From Bombyx mori (lineage: Eukaryota > Arthropoda > Insecta > Lepidoptera > Bombycidae): 64,000 bases of DNA. The DNA is taken from the NCBI RefSeq assembly GCF_030269925.1, contig NC_085133.1, positions 6,096,001-6,160,000 of the forward strand, given 5' to 3'. The translations under genes were made by a program, and so were the position numbers. Under the pieces are notes generated by a model, which was not told the DNA's origin, searched no databases, and saw nothing but the letters and a program-made list of their open reading frames with translations. Positions 21,801-30,226 of the stretch are shown here, one piece after another (the stretch's first letter is position 1; each line of letters opens with the position of its first letter).

Positions 21801-23343
21801 CAAGATTGTCGCGGAGGAATTCGTAAATTTGATCGCGTTGTCGCGCGAGTCCGTTAGCATTGTAGAATGCTAACGTAAGGGAATATGGTTTCTCTCTAGC
21901 GTTTTGCGCCATTGATTACCGGTGATTTTAGAAAGTACGGGCCACGGACTCATAAACGTCCATGTAATCGAACGCGGCCGCGAGCCGTTGTTCGGGGTTT
22001 ACCGCCCTTCGCAACGCGTCTGCGAACGATCGCAGACGGTCGAAGTTGACTTCCGTGACGAAGTCGCGCACGAGCGTGAAGTCGTTGACGGCTGAGGGTT
22101 GCGAGGGACGGTACGCGGGCGCGGGGGGAGGTGCGAGCAGGGGCTGCGGCGCGGGACGTGTCGCGAGCGGGGGCTGGGGTGCGGTTTGTGTTCCCGACCT
22201 CGTATACGGCAGCGGTTTATTCCACGCCGAGACGGTGGGAACCGCAGCCGGTACGAAGGCGGGTTTCGGTGCTGAAGGCACCGAAGTCTTTGGGCCGACG
22301 GTACGGGGGGCTGGGTGGGTCGGACGTTTTCGCGGAGCCCTAGGATATCCACGGTAATTCGCGGGGTGCCCTTGCTTAAGGCATAGGACACAGCTTGGAG
22401 GTTCGGTCGCGGTTTCCCTAACTCGCGAGCAATCTACCGTGGCGTGATCGCCGAGACACTTCACGCAGCGGGGGCGCGCGTGGCAATTCCGAGCCGAGTG
22501 GCCATATAGTTGGCATCTGTGGCACTGTCCGGGAGTGCCACGTCTATGGGGGGCTTCAATGGTAACCCCGGATAGGCCACATACTGTCGCGAGACATGCG
22601 ATCTTTTTCTTGGCCTCCGGGGTTGGTTCTAGAGCGACTAGAACCATGTTATATGGTTTTTTGTCGCGGCCGTTGTGCATCCGGTGCACACTTACTATCG
22701 GGAGGGACTGAACGGTCAGATCCTCCCTTACGTACTCTATGTCGAGTTCCTTCGGAACTCCGCGTATTACTACGCGGAGCTCGCGGTCCTCCTGAAGAGC
22801 ATAGGTGTGGAAACCTATGTTCTCCTTTCGGAGGTATGCTGAGAGGGCCCTATGGTCGCCCGGCGTTGCGACCTTTATCTGAATCCCATGCGCGACGTTA
22901 CGCGCATGGGTATAATTTATTTTGTTTGCCTGAAGGGCCTGGGAGACGCGGTTCCACGCTGACTTCTCCTGGAGAATCAGCGGGGGCGGGGCGACGGTTT
23001 TTTGCGCGGATGCGGGCTTGGGACGCGGCGGTGGGGTTGCGCGGCGGCCGGAGTCCGACTCCGGTGTCACGACTACCTGCGGACGGGAGGCAGTCGCTGA
23101 CTTGGTTTGTTTTGTCGTGGAGCTCCGGGACTCCACGGCGCGAGTACGTTTTTTCCCGCGTTTTACCGTTTGGAACCCATCCGAGGTTCCGGGCTGCGGG
23201 CTCGTCGCGGACTCGAAGTCCATCTCCGATCCGGTATCGGAGTCTGAACCTGAGTTAATTATTACGGACGACGCGACGGATGATATTGGCGAGAATGACG
23301 TCGCGGGTGCGTTAGGCGCTTCGTTGGCGCTAGGCGCTTCGTC
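18819..23343 (-). mobile_element. LINE A: Jockey-like non-LTR retrotransposon, 5'-truncated
   Basis: Minus-strand element with a poly(T) A-tail at 18819-18834, a 3' UTR to 19029, ORF2 and ORF1. A matching 13-bp sequence GTGTAGATGCTTT lies at 18806-18818 and 23344-23356, so I set the borders there. Compared with LINE B it lacks the 5' UTR and the first part of ORF1. The 3' UTR shares about 90 bp with LINE B after the ORF2 stop and then differs, so A and B are related subfamilies. Both remaining ORFs are open, which suggests a fairly young copy. Confidence 0.88.
19030..21912 (-). CDS. LINE A ORF2: endonuclease and reverse transcriptase
   Basis: An open frame of 960 residues, typical of Jockey-group ORF2. 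An APE-type endonuclease spans about residues 11-225: YNANG near 20, QET at 44-46, SVYLPP at 115-120, GDLN at 143-146 and SDHRPV at 218-223. The reverse transcriptase spans about 450-720: APGSDG, SYRPISLL, FFDVAKAFDKVW (catalytic Asp 596), AGVPQGSALSPLLF and LALFADDTAIYY (Asp 684 and 685). The tail is basic, ending RRLRRRARRAN. The product nicks target DNA and primes reverse transcription of its RNA. All catalytic residues I can place are present, so the enzyme may be functional. ORF1 lies 15 nt upstream. No RNase H domain is evident. Confidence 0.92.
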   Translation of the reverse strand: MAQNAREKPYSLTLAFYNANGLARQRDQIYEFLRDNLVDILLVQETCLKPSRRDPKVANYVMVRNDRLTASKGGTAIYYRRALHVVPLDTPSLSHIEASVCRISLTGHQPIVIASVYLPPDKPLLSSDIESLFGMGDSVILAGDLNCHHTRWNCHSSNINGRRLDAFIDDLTFEVVGPPTPTCYPYNIALRPNTIDLALLRNVTLRLRSIEAMSELDSDHRPVVMQLGRPHNPVTATRTMVDWKKLGKCLADAAPPILPCGPDSTPSPEDTVESINIITDHISSAIIRSSKEVDVEDSFHRIRLSPELRNLLRVRNAAIRAYDQLPTHSNRIRMRRLQRDVKSRLSDARNENWDSYLEGLAPSHQAYWRLARTLKSETTATMPPLVRPSGQPPAFDDDDKAELLADALQEQCCTSTQYADPEHTEAVDREVERRASLPPSDALPPITSDEVREVIDNLQPKKAPGSDGIRNRALKLLPVQLITMLATILNAAMTHCIFPAVWKEADVIGIHKPGKPNNETASYRPISLLPAIGKIYERLLRKRLWDFVTANKILIDEQFGFRAKHSCVQQVHRLTEHILIGLNRRKQIPTGALFFDVAKAFDKVWHNGLIYKLYNMGVPDRLVLIIRDFLSNRSFRYRVEGTRSRPRHLTAGVPQGSALSPLLFSLYINDIPRSPETHLALFADDTAIYYSCRKMSLLQRRLQTAVTTMGQWFRKWRIDINPTKSTAVLFKRGRPPNTTSSTPLPSRRVNTSAVSPITLFDQPIPWAPKVKYLGVTLDRGMTFRPHVKTVRDRAAFILGRLYPMLCRRSKLSLRNKVTLYKTCIRPVMTYASVVFAHAARTNLKPLQVIQSRFCRIAVGAPWFQRNVDLHDDLELDPVSKYLQSASLRHFEKAARHENPLVVAAGNYIPDPVDRLVNRRRRPKHVITDPPDPLTVLLGNTSTGHRPRRTRRLRRRARRAN

Positions 23344-23367
23344 GTGTAGATGCTTTGTATTTTGCAT
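21928..23367 (-). CDS. LINE A ORF1 (gag-like), 5'-truncated with a start codon from flanking DNA
   Basis: 479 codons from ATG at 23367. Codons 1-8 (MQNTKHLH) lie outside the element, in the target duplication and flank; element sequence begins at Asp 9. The protein has a Ser/Pro-rich N-terminus, a conserved centre (about 130-275, with ILQEKSAWNRVSQAL and HRALSAYLRKENIGFHTYAL) and zinc knuckles: C282-C285-H290-C295, C301-C304-H308-C313, and a third, C326-C329-H334, whose last ligand is Tyr 341 instead of the Cys seen in LINE B. A Pro-rich stretch and C-terminal helix follow. It would bind LINE RNA. The family start codon is lost by truncation; whether this chimeric frame is translated is unknown. 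Confidence 0.85.
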   Translation of the reverse strand: MQNTKHLHDEAPSANEAPNAPATSFSPISSVASSVIINSGSDSDTGSEMDFESATSPQPGTSDGFQTVKRGKKRTRAVESRSSTTKQTKSATASRPQVVVTPESDSGRRATPPPRPKPASAQKTVAPPPLILQEKSAWNRVSQALQANKINYTHARNVAHGIQIKVATPGDHRALSAYLRKENIGFHTYALQEDRELRVVIRGVPKELDIEYVREDLTVQSLPIVSVHRMHNGRDKKPYNMVLVALEPTPEAKKKIACLATVCGLSGVTIEAPHRRGTPGQCHRCQLYGHSARNCHARPRCVKCLGDHATVDCSRVRETATEPPSCVLCLKQGHPANYRGYPRAPRKRPTHPAPRTVGPKTSVPSAPKPAFVPAAVPTVSAWNKPLPYTRSGTQTAPQPPLATRPAPQPLLAPPPAPAYRPSQPSAVNDFTLVRDFVTEVNFDRLRSFADALRRAVNPEQRLAAAFDYMDVYESVARTF

Positions 23368-23501
23368 TCTTATATACTACCCACATAATAATACAATATT
23401 TTTTTCGAAGCAACCCTAAATAAAGTATAGCTCTGTGCACTTAAAGTTCATATTGAATTGGAATCCTAAATTAAACTATAAATACGCCGAAAACATCTTT
23501 T

Positions 23502-23750
23502 TACTGGTGGTAGGACCTCTTGTGAGTCCGCACGGGTAGGTACCACCGCCCTGCCTATTTCAGCGGTGAAGCAGTAATGCGTTTCGGTTTGAAGGATGGG
23601 GCAGCCGTTGTAAATATACTTGAGACCTTAGAACGTATATCTCGAGGTGGGTGGCGCATTTACGTTGTAGATGTATATGGGCTCCAGTAACCACTTAATA
23701 CCAGGTGGGCTGTGAGCTCATCCAACCGTCTAAGGAATAAATTTAAAAAA
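23502..23750 (+). repeat. Bm1 SINE, 3' body and tail
   Basis: TACTGGTGGTAGGACCTC through GTCTAAGGAATAAATTTAAA. No tRNA-like head. Lies 145 bp from the end of LINE A. Confidence 0.9.
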
Positions 23751-24013
23751 ATTGGTCGAACTGTGTTCAGCTAGATTTTTATCACAAATTTATGTCGGAA
23801 ATATTTCTATGCGTAGTACTTACTCGTTTTCACGGACCAGTAGTTCTGAGTCAACTTGTCGCGTCACATTGGCGCTTCAGAAACCTCAGTCGGGTGTGTC
23901 GCAAGATTCCCAAATACGACATTTTTATACATATAAGGTGACACGCGGGAAATATATCTCGAAGGTACAAGTGGGGTGGGGTAAAAACACAACAATTTAT
24001 GTTAAAGTTGATT

Positions 24014-24310
24014 TATTTATTTATTGGTTAGATGGATGGATGAACTCACAGCCCACCTGGTGTTAAGTGGTTACCTTAGCCCATGGACTTCCGCAATTTC
24101 AGGGGCAGAGCCAAGCCGCTGCCTACCATTAAATACTCTCCACAAACCTCTTTTGAAGAAGGATATGTCCTAGCGCTCGGGAAGCACCATGGAGGGGAGC
24201 TCATTCCATAGCCGGATGGTACATGGAAGATGAAGCAGTGGCTCCAGGTAGTATGGATGAACTCTACTCCGGTGGCGGGCGGTGCGATGGTAAAAACGAG
24301 ATTTTATTGA
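24014..24310 (-). repeat. Chimeric retrocopy: Bm1 tail joined to LINE ORF2 end
   Basis: Read from the left, the antisense Bm1 tail (CTCACAGCCCACCTGGTGTT) continues into antisense RLWNELP-type LINE sequence (GCCAAGCCGCTGCCTACCAT, then the ORF2 C-terminal segment). The switch lies near 24083, within the region where the two families' tails are similar. A short internal deletion follows TGGTACATGG. Confidence 0.7.
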
Positions 24311-24354
24311 TTAAAACAAAAGAAAGTAAAAGTAAAGAAAGTTATTAATAACTA

Positions 24355-24624
24355 GCTGACCCGACAGACCTCGTAGTGCCTCAATCGATAAATAAAATAC
24401 CTAAACTTTTGTATAAAATAAACTTAAAACAAACAAAAGGAATCCGTCCGACGGGGGACACATAAAAGGAAAAACAAAATTGTTATTTTTCTTTAATTCC
24501 GAGCATTTTCATATCTATCTGCCTTTTAAACCTTCTCTGGACTTCCACAAATAATTCAATACCAAAATTAGCCAAATCGGTTCAGCCGTTCTCGAGTTTT
24601 AGCGAGACTAACGAACAGCAATTC
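24355..24624 (+). repeat. Inverted-repeat arm 1 (unclassified moth repeat)
   Basis: Begins GCTGACCCGACAGACCTCGT and ends AACGAACAGCAATTC. It matches the reverse complement of 25031-25301 along almost its full length. The 406-bp spacer 24625-25030 contains nothing I recognise. Confidence 0.8.
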
Positions 24625-25030
24625 ATTTTTATATATATAGATAGAAGATAGATAGCATTGTTATATTAAAACATCTGATCAGTAAAACAATGTTAACGAC
24701 AGACCGTAACACACAAGACCAGACTTACAAAGCAACGATTCCCTAAATATATTTATACAGAGCACCAAAGAGTCGGCCTTGTCATCCTTCATCTTCGTCT
24801 GAGGCAAACAAGCGGAAACAGTGAAGCAGCTGTGTTGTCAGATCAAGGAATACCTTTGTATCGTTCTGGTGTATTCTTGGACACGTCAATTATACGACAA
24901 CACTGGATAGTGTTATTATAATCCGATGTGGGCGTTGTATTTGTTTTTAGGAATTGTTTTTTGCACAGCTGAACGAGAACCTTAATTGATATCACAATGT
25001 GAGAAGCCCCCATCTTGAGCCTTAAGGTAT

Positions 25031-25301
25031 GGATTGCTGTTCGTTAGTCTCGCTAAAACTCGAGAACGGCTGGACCGTTTTGGCTGATTTTGATCTTAAA
25101 TTATTTGTGGAAGTCCAGAGAAGGTTTAAAAGGTAGATAAATATGAAAATGCTCGGAATTAAATTAAAATAACAATTTTGTTTTCCCCTTTGATGTGTCC
25201 CCCGTCGGACGGATTCCTTTTGTTTGTTTTAAGTTTATTTTATACAAAAGCTTTGGTCTTTGATTTTTCGATTGAGGCACTACGAAATCTGCCGGGTCAG
25301 C
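25031..25301 (-). repeat. Inverted-repeat arm 2
   Basis: Reverse-oriented copy of 24355-24624 (GGATTGCTGTTCGTTAGTCT ... GCCGGGTCAGC). The two arms could form a stem of about 270 bp. Confidence 0.8.
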
Positions 25302-25336
25302 TATCTAAAATATATATTATAACGACTGTTTAAACA

Positions 25337-25446
25337 TAACACTTCAAACCGCATTGCTGCTTCGAGAAGAAAAAGGTAGGTGGTGTTATCTATCCGTAAT
25401 AATTTACAGGACGCCTTATCACCACTAATTATACAAATCACAATTC
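25337..25446 (-). repeat. Worn Bm1 body
   Basis: ACTTCAAACCGCATTGCTGC and following bases resemble the antisense Bm1 body with many changes. Confidence 0.5.
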
Positions 25447-25467
25447 GTCTGTGCTAAGTACACATTT

Positions 25468-25665
25468 AATTATTTTTTGTTGCTTAGGTGGGTGGACGAG
25501 CTCACAGCCCACCTGATGTTAAGTGGTTACTGGAGCCCATAGACATCCACAACGTAAATGCGCCACCCACCTAGAGATATAAGTTCTAAGGTCTCAAGTA
25601 TAGTTACAACGGCTGCCCCATCCCTTCAAACCGAAACGCACAAGAGGTCCTGCCACCAGTAAAAA
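25468..25665 (-). repeat. Bm1 SINE with internal deletion
   Basis: Antisense tail and body run to CAAACCGAAACGCA, then jump directly to CAAGAGGTCCTGCCACCAGT. About 70 bp of the usual body is deleted. Confidence 0.85.
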
Positions 25666-25774
25666 AATTAAATTAAAATGTTTCGAATCCTAGTTGCATT
25701 ACGGCTTCGTCGGGAAAGATTTGATCGTGTTGGTCGCGCCATGGCTTTCTTAATGATTACCTATCTCGGCACAA

Positions 25775-26037
25775 TAAGCTAATAGAAACTCGAAACAAAC
25801 ATACCAACCGGTCAACTTCAAAATTCTACTATAATTAACCATAGACTACATTACGTTTAGCTGTCAGTTGCGTTTTGTTATATCACGTTTTATGTCACGT
25901 CCCACGGAAAATGATAAAAATTACCATATGTCCTTCTCCTGGCTCTAAGATCCCTCCCCACCAATTTTCAGCCAAATCAGTTCAGCCGTTCTTGAGTTAT
26001 AAACTGTGTAACTAACACGACTTTCTTTTATATACTT
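25775..26037 (+). repeat. Unclassified repeat, tandem copy 1
   Basis: Aligns with 26038-26335: shared GTCAACTTCAAAATTCTACT, TATGTCCTTCTCCTGG and TCAGTTCAGCCGTTCTTGAG. Its 5' part is shortened. Confidence 0.65.
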
Positions 26038-26335
26038 ACTAGCGGACCCGGCGAACTTTGTTCCGCCACACGGTTTTGTTTCAAACACATCAACCAGTCA
26101 ACTTCAAAATTCTACTATAATTAACACAATTAACCATAGAATATATTACGTTTAGCTGTCAGTTACGTAGTTACCACGTTTTATGTCAAGTCCCACGGGA
26201 ATGTGATAAAAAGTATCATATGTCCTTCTCCTGGTTCTAAGCTACCTCCTCACCAATTTACAGCCAAATCAGTTCAGCCGTTCTTGAGTTATAAGCAGTG
26301 TAACTAACACGACTTTCTATTATATACCTATATAT
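26038..26335 (+). repeat. Unclassified repeat, tandem copy 2
   Basis: Begins ACTAGCGGACCCGGCGAACT, a start I associate with a very common moth repeat, and ends in TATATATAGAT. Directly follows copy 1. Confidence 0.65.
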
Positions 26336-26344
26336 AGATTAGAT

Positions 26345-26500
26345 TAGTAATGGAAGATTCTTTTGAAATCACATGGCCTAAAAAATAAGACGTTGATACG
26401 ACTGTGCTGGTTTGAAAATCGGTCAAACATTAGAAAAGATAACCGATTGACTATAAAAGATAGATTAGAAGTCACCGAGTCTTTGGTTTTCAGGAAATAT
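26345..26500 (+). repeat. Unclassified 160-bp repeat, copy 2
   Basis: Second copy of the sequence at 14108-14266. Confidence 0.7.
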
Positions 26501-27381
26501 ATAAGAGAATCGTAAGTGTTCACATTTTAGAGGTATATCTATCTGCCTGCGGGATTAAAGCACTGTTGTTTGAACATAGCCGTTTATTATTCCACTTCTT
26601 GGTTCCTAAACGAATACCTTACACCCAGTATAACATCTCTCACACGCTCCAACTGAACAATAAACATATCACGTACACGAACGCGTGTATCAAGTTCACA
26701 GTTTCCGAGTTATCTCGCTTAAGTTAATTTCAATACTTGTAAATGATAAGGGTTCTCAAGTGCCGCGCCCGGTTCGTGCATTGATGGTATCGTATTTAAG
26801 TTGCTTGTACTTGTACAGCTGTATGAGATTTGTGTGGCACACGATTTTGGGTGTGTGAATTTCGATAGGATTTTTTGAGATGAAGTTCCTTATGGGACGA
26901 TGCGGAGGGGTATCCTAACCGGGAAAAAACGTCCGTAACGTAAGATTTTTATTATTTATGTATAGTCTTAGTATGATGGCTATACAGTGTCTAATGAATA
27001 ATCTACGTGATGGCGGTTATTATTATTCATATAAATAACTGTTTCTTTGTATATTATTATTATATATATTTTATAAATCATTGTGAATAAATTAAAGTTG
27101 ATAAATTTTTAAAGTAGTTTCTTTTTTATAAATATAAAAATCATAATAAAAAAAGTATACCCTAATAATTATTTTCTTTATACCTAGAATAGAAATTAAA
27201 ATTAATATTTTTATAATAAGGAACTTCGTTCCTATACCACGACACCACACATTTTCTTTTTTAGGTATTTTTGGACTTGAGCTTAAAAAAAAGGAGCGGA
27301 CTCGTGAAAATCGTCACGTAACGAAATAACGAACGATTATTCTATCTATCTCTCTCTGTATTTGTTTCACCTATCATTTTT
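26501..27381. other. AT-rich DNA, possible worn repeat with related ends
   Basis: GATGAAGTTCCTTATGGGAC at about 26879 and ATAAGGAACTTCGTTCC at about 27215 are inverted relative to each other and may be the ends of one worn element. No coding sequence. Confidence 0.35.
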
Positions 27382-27799
27382 ATTATATTAATACGTGAAG
27401 CAAAAACTTTGTATCCCTTTTTACGAAAAGTGCGCGGACGGAGGAGTATGAAATTTTCTACACTTATAGAGAATATAGAGGCGAAGTGCACAATGCTAAT
27501 ATTTTTTAAAAATGATGCATAAAAGATACATTAAATGAATAAAGAAAACATTACACACACTACATACCATGTATTTGACGCACACACGCATGGATACTAT
27601 TTATTGTCAAACTTTTGTTCTTGACGTCTGTGGTCAAATTGAGAATAGATTAAATATTGTTTGTCTTTATTAATGTTTTTTATAGTGTAGTCTTGGCGAA
27701 ATTTGTGATTATAGAAGTATAAAATACAATCATAATAGTGTACAAACTTACAATTCCAATTAATTATAGTCGAATTTCGACTACTGCGGGACCACTAGT
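27382..27799 (+). repeat. Helitron-like repeat, copy 1
   Basis: Matches 49848-50258 along its length (GCGCGGACGGAGGAGTATGA, GCAAACTTTTGTTCTTGACG-like, GTGTAGTCTTGGCGAAATTT). Ends in GGACCACTAGT; a CTAG-type end before T is Helitron-like but not proof. Confidence 0.65.
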
Positions 27800-28098
27800 T
27801 TTTATTAAAAACACGACTGTGCGTCTCAGTATCGAGTTCCGAGTAGGGAACCTTTTCGCCGGTATTTGTATAACATGAATACTTTTTTATAAGCCAGCGT
27901 TTTTATATTAAAAATTCTCATTTTTTACATCGAAATTTTAATAATAGTATATATTTTCATTTGTAAAATGTATTAAATAGAACCTTCGTGCTGACAGCGA
28001 CACGCCAACGCGTGCGTTTTTATTTTAATCATGTTTATACGATTTTTAATTCTTCATTGCACAAACAGTGAACCCTGTTCTGGGTTAGAACTTCATTA

Positions 28099-28196
28099 TC
28101 TATACATATAAATAAAATTGGAGTGTCTGTTTGTAATATTGAAATAGCCGCTTTTTACTACATGCATATGAATAAATATACGGTACATACACCAAA
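28099..28196 (+). repeat. Moth repeat split by LINE B, left part
   Basis: CTATACATATAAATAAAATT and following sequence up to the target duplication ACATACACCAAA (28185-28196). It resumes at 33347/33359. Confidence 0.65.
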
Positions 28197-28230
28197 TCAT
28201 TCCGATAGAGGCACCCGTCACGCGCGGACG
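28197..28230 (+). promoter_or_regulatory. Inr + DPE-type internal promoter of LINE B
   Basis: The element's first bases, TCATTC (28197-28202), fit the arthropod initiator TCAKTY. Taking the A at 28199 as +1, GGACG occupies +28 to +32 (28226-28230) and fits the DPE consensus RGWYV. No TATA box can be expected upstream because that is target DNA. TATA-less Inr+DPE promoters are known for fly Jockey-group elements. Confidence 0.65.
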
Positions 28231-28301
28231 TGCTCATCGACCACTCGATCGCCCGGCCATTGTTCGCCCGGCTTTTGTTAGCCCGGCCATTGTTCGCGCG
28301 G

Positions 28302-28451
28302 CCTGTGTTCGTGGTACATCTGCCGACTAAGTGCTCTTCCTGGAAGTTTTTATTTGTTTTGTTTCCTTTTGTTATTTCTGTGTTCGTGGTACATCTGCCG
28401 ACAAACTGTCTTCCTGGAAGTGTTTAATTGTTTTGTTTCTTTTTGTTATTT
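28302..28451 (+). repeat. Two tandem units in the LINE B 5' UTR
   Basis: About 76 bp (28302-28377) and 74 bp (28378-28451), each starting CTGTGTTCGTGGTACATCTG. Just upstream GCCCGGCCATTGTTCGC occurs twice. These resemble promoter monomers of other LINEs; their function is inferred. Confidence 0.75.
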
Positions 28452-28604
28452 CCGTTTTGTTGTGATTTTTCTTTGTCCTGCAGTAATCGTGCCGCATCGC
28501 CACCTGTGTTCAATAGAACCGCTCAGGTCCGAGAAGTTGGGGCCTCGCCGCAAGGCGAGTGTTTTCTAAGACCCAGGGTGGCCCCACCTGGGCACGTAGA
28601 CATC

Positions 28605-30223
28605 ATGGACGCTGTATTTGCGGAATTTCTCCGGCTTCGCTACCCAAAGCTCACTTCTGAGTTTCAGGCCTTCAAGGCCGATCACACTGCGAGCCCTCTC
28701 GTGGACTCCACCGAGCTCGCTGCTCCTGCGTCGCCTGTACCTGCGTGCAAAGCTTCTGCATCGAGCACCGCAGCCTCCGTCGTGCCTGCCGTTCCCGCGT
28801 CGCCTATACTGGCGAGTAAAACTGCTGCGTCGTCCGCCGTGGTCACCGTTCCAGCAGCGCGATCATCCGCGGCCTCCGTCGCGCCGTCCAAAACACCTAC
28901 TCGTAGGTCACCTGCGCCCACCTCCTCGTCCTCCGACTCTGACTCGGAGATGGAGGTCGACCTCGCTCCCGCCTCATCGACGGATGGATTCACCCTGGTG
29001 CAAAAGGGTAAGAAGCGTGCCGCGGAGTCTCGAGCTCCCGCGGCCGCTAAAATTAGCAAAGCCGCGAACGCGTCGCGCCCCCGCCCTCAGACTCCCGTTG
29101 CGCCTCCAGCCCGTGCCACTCCGTCGCCGCGTCCGGTGGCACAAAATAAAGCCCAGACCCCTCCCCCGGTAATCCTTCAAGAGAAGGCAGCTTGGGAACG
29201 AGTTTCCCTGGCCCTTAAGGCCAAAAATATCAATTTTACGAATGCCCGTAACCTCGCGAACGGCATTCAAATTAAGGTTCGAACATCCGACGACCATAGG
29301 GCCCTCTCTTCTTACCTCCGTAAGGAGCGTATAAGTTTCCACACATATACGCTCCAGGAGGAGCGCGAACTTCGTGCCGTTATACGTGGCATTCCTAAAG
29401 AGTTGGATGCCGAGCTCGTCAAGGCCGACCTTCTCGAACAAGGCCTACCGGTTAACTCCGTACACCGCATGCACACAGGCCGCGGAAGGGAGCCATATAA
29501 TATGGTTCTCGTCGCCCTCCAGCCTACCCCCGAGGGTAAGCAAATATTCAACATCCGAACGGTCTGTAGCCTTTCCGGAATCGCAGTCGAAACCCCACAC
29601 AAGAAAGGCACACCTAGCCAGTGCCATAACTGCCAATTATACGGGCATTCTTCCCGTAACTGTCACGCGCGCCCCCGATGCGTCAAGTGCTTAGGCGATC
29701 ACGCCACGGCCCTATGCACTCGCGATCAAAAAACCGCGACAGAACCGCCTAGCTGCGTCCTGTGTCGAACACAGGGTCACCCCGCAAATTACCACGGATG
29801 CCCCCGAGCCCCGAAAATAAATCGCCGCGTCGCCCGCCAAAACCGCCTCCGAGCTTCCGGCCCAGACATCAAAGCCTCGGCACCCTCTGTGTCGCAGGCT
29901 AAGCCAGCGTTCCGGCGCCGGTGCCCAGTGTCTCGGCCTGGGCGAAACCGCTGCCGTACATGAACACGGCTACAACTCCCTCCTCCGCGATTCGTCCCGC
30001 CCCCGCGACTCGTCCCTCTCCCGCGACTTGCCCTCCGACCGCGTCCGACAATCTCGCTTTAGCGATCGACTTCTTTCAGTCGATCAACTTTGAGCGCGTT
30101 AACGCTTTGGGCGACGCCATTCGCTCTGCCTCCACTGCACAACACTTTATCGCCGTTGTGCAAGAATACGCCGACGTATACGCGTCATTAAATACGTACG
30201 TCCTCCCCTCACTCCGCCGGTAA
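28605..30223 (+). pseudogene. LINE B ORF1 (gag-like) with one frameshift
   Basis: I place the start at ATG 28605 (MDAVFAEFLRLRYPKL), after the 5' UTR. The same frame is open further upstream, but that lies in the UTR repeats. The first part reads to about 29913; the frame then changes by one missing base near 29905-29918, and the rest continues at 29914-30223 (SVSAWAKPLPYM ... LPSLRR). The centre matches LINE A ORF1 (ILQEKAAWERVSLAL). Three zinc knuckles are complete: CHNCQLYGHSSRNC, CVKCLGDHATALC and CVLCRTQGHPANYHGC. The uninterrupted first frame ends at 29963 after 27 or so wrong-frame residues. The stop is followed by TCA and the ORF2 ATG. Confidence 0.85.
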
Positions 30224-30226
30224 TCA

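Noticed and set aside
21999..23258. Frames of 100-220 codons opposite or overlapping LINE A ORF1
   Set aside because: Shadows of the gag-like ORF.
28428..28604. Upstream extension of LINE B ORF1 (MFCFFLLF...)
   Set aside because: Lies in the 5' UTR repeat; MDAVFAEF at 28605 is the sensible start.
28618..29694. Several overlapping frames within LINE B ORF1
   Set aside because: Alternative frames of GC-rich, Ser/Pro/Ala-coding sequence.
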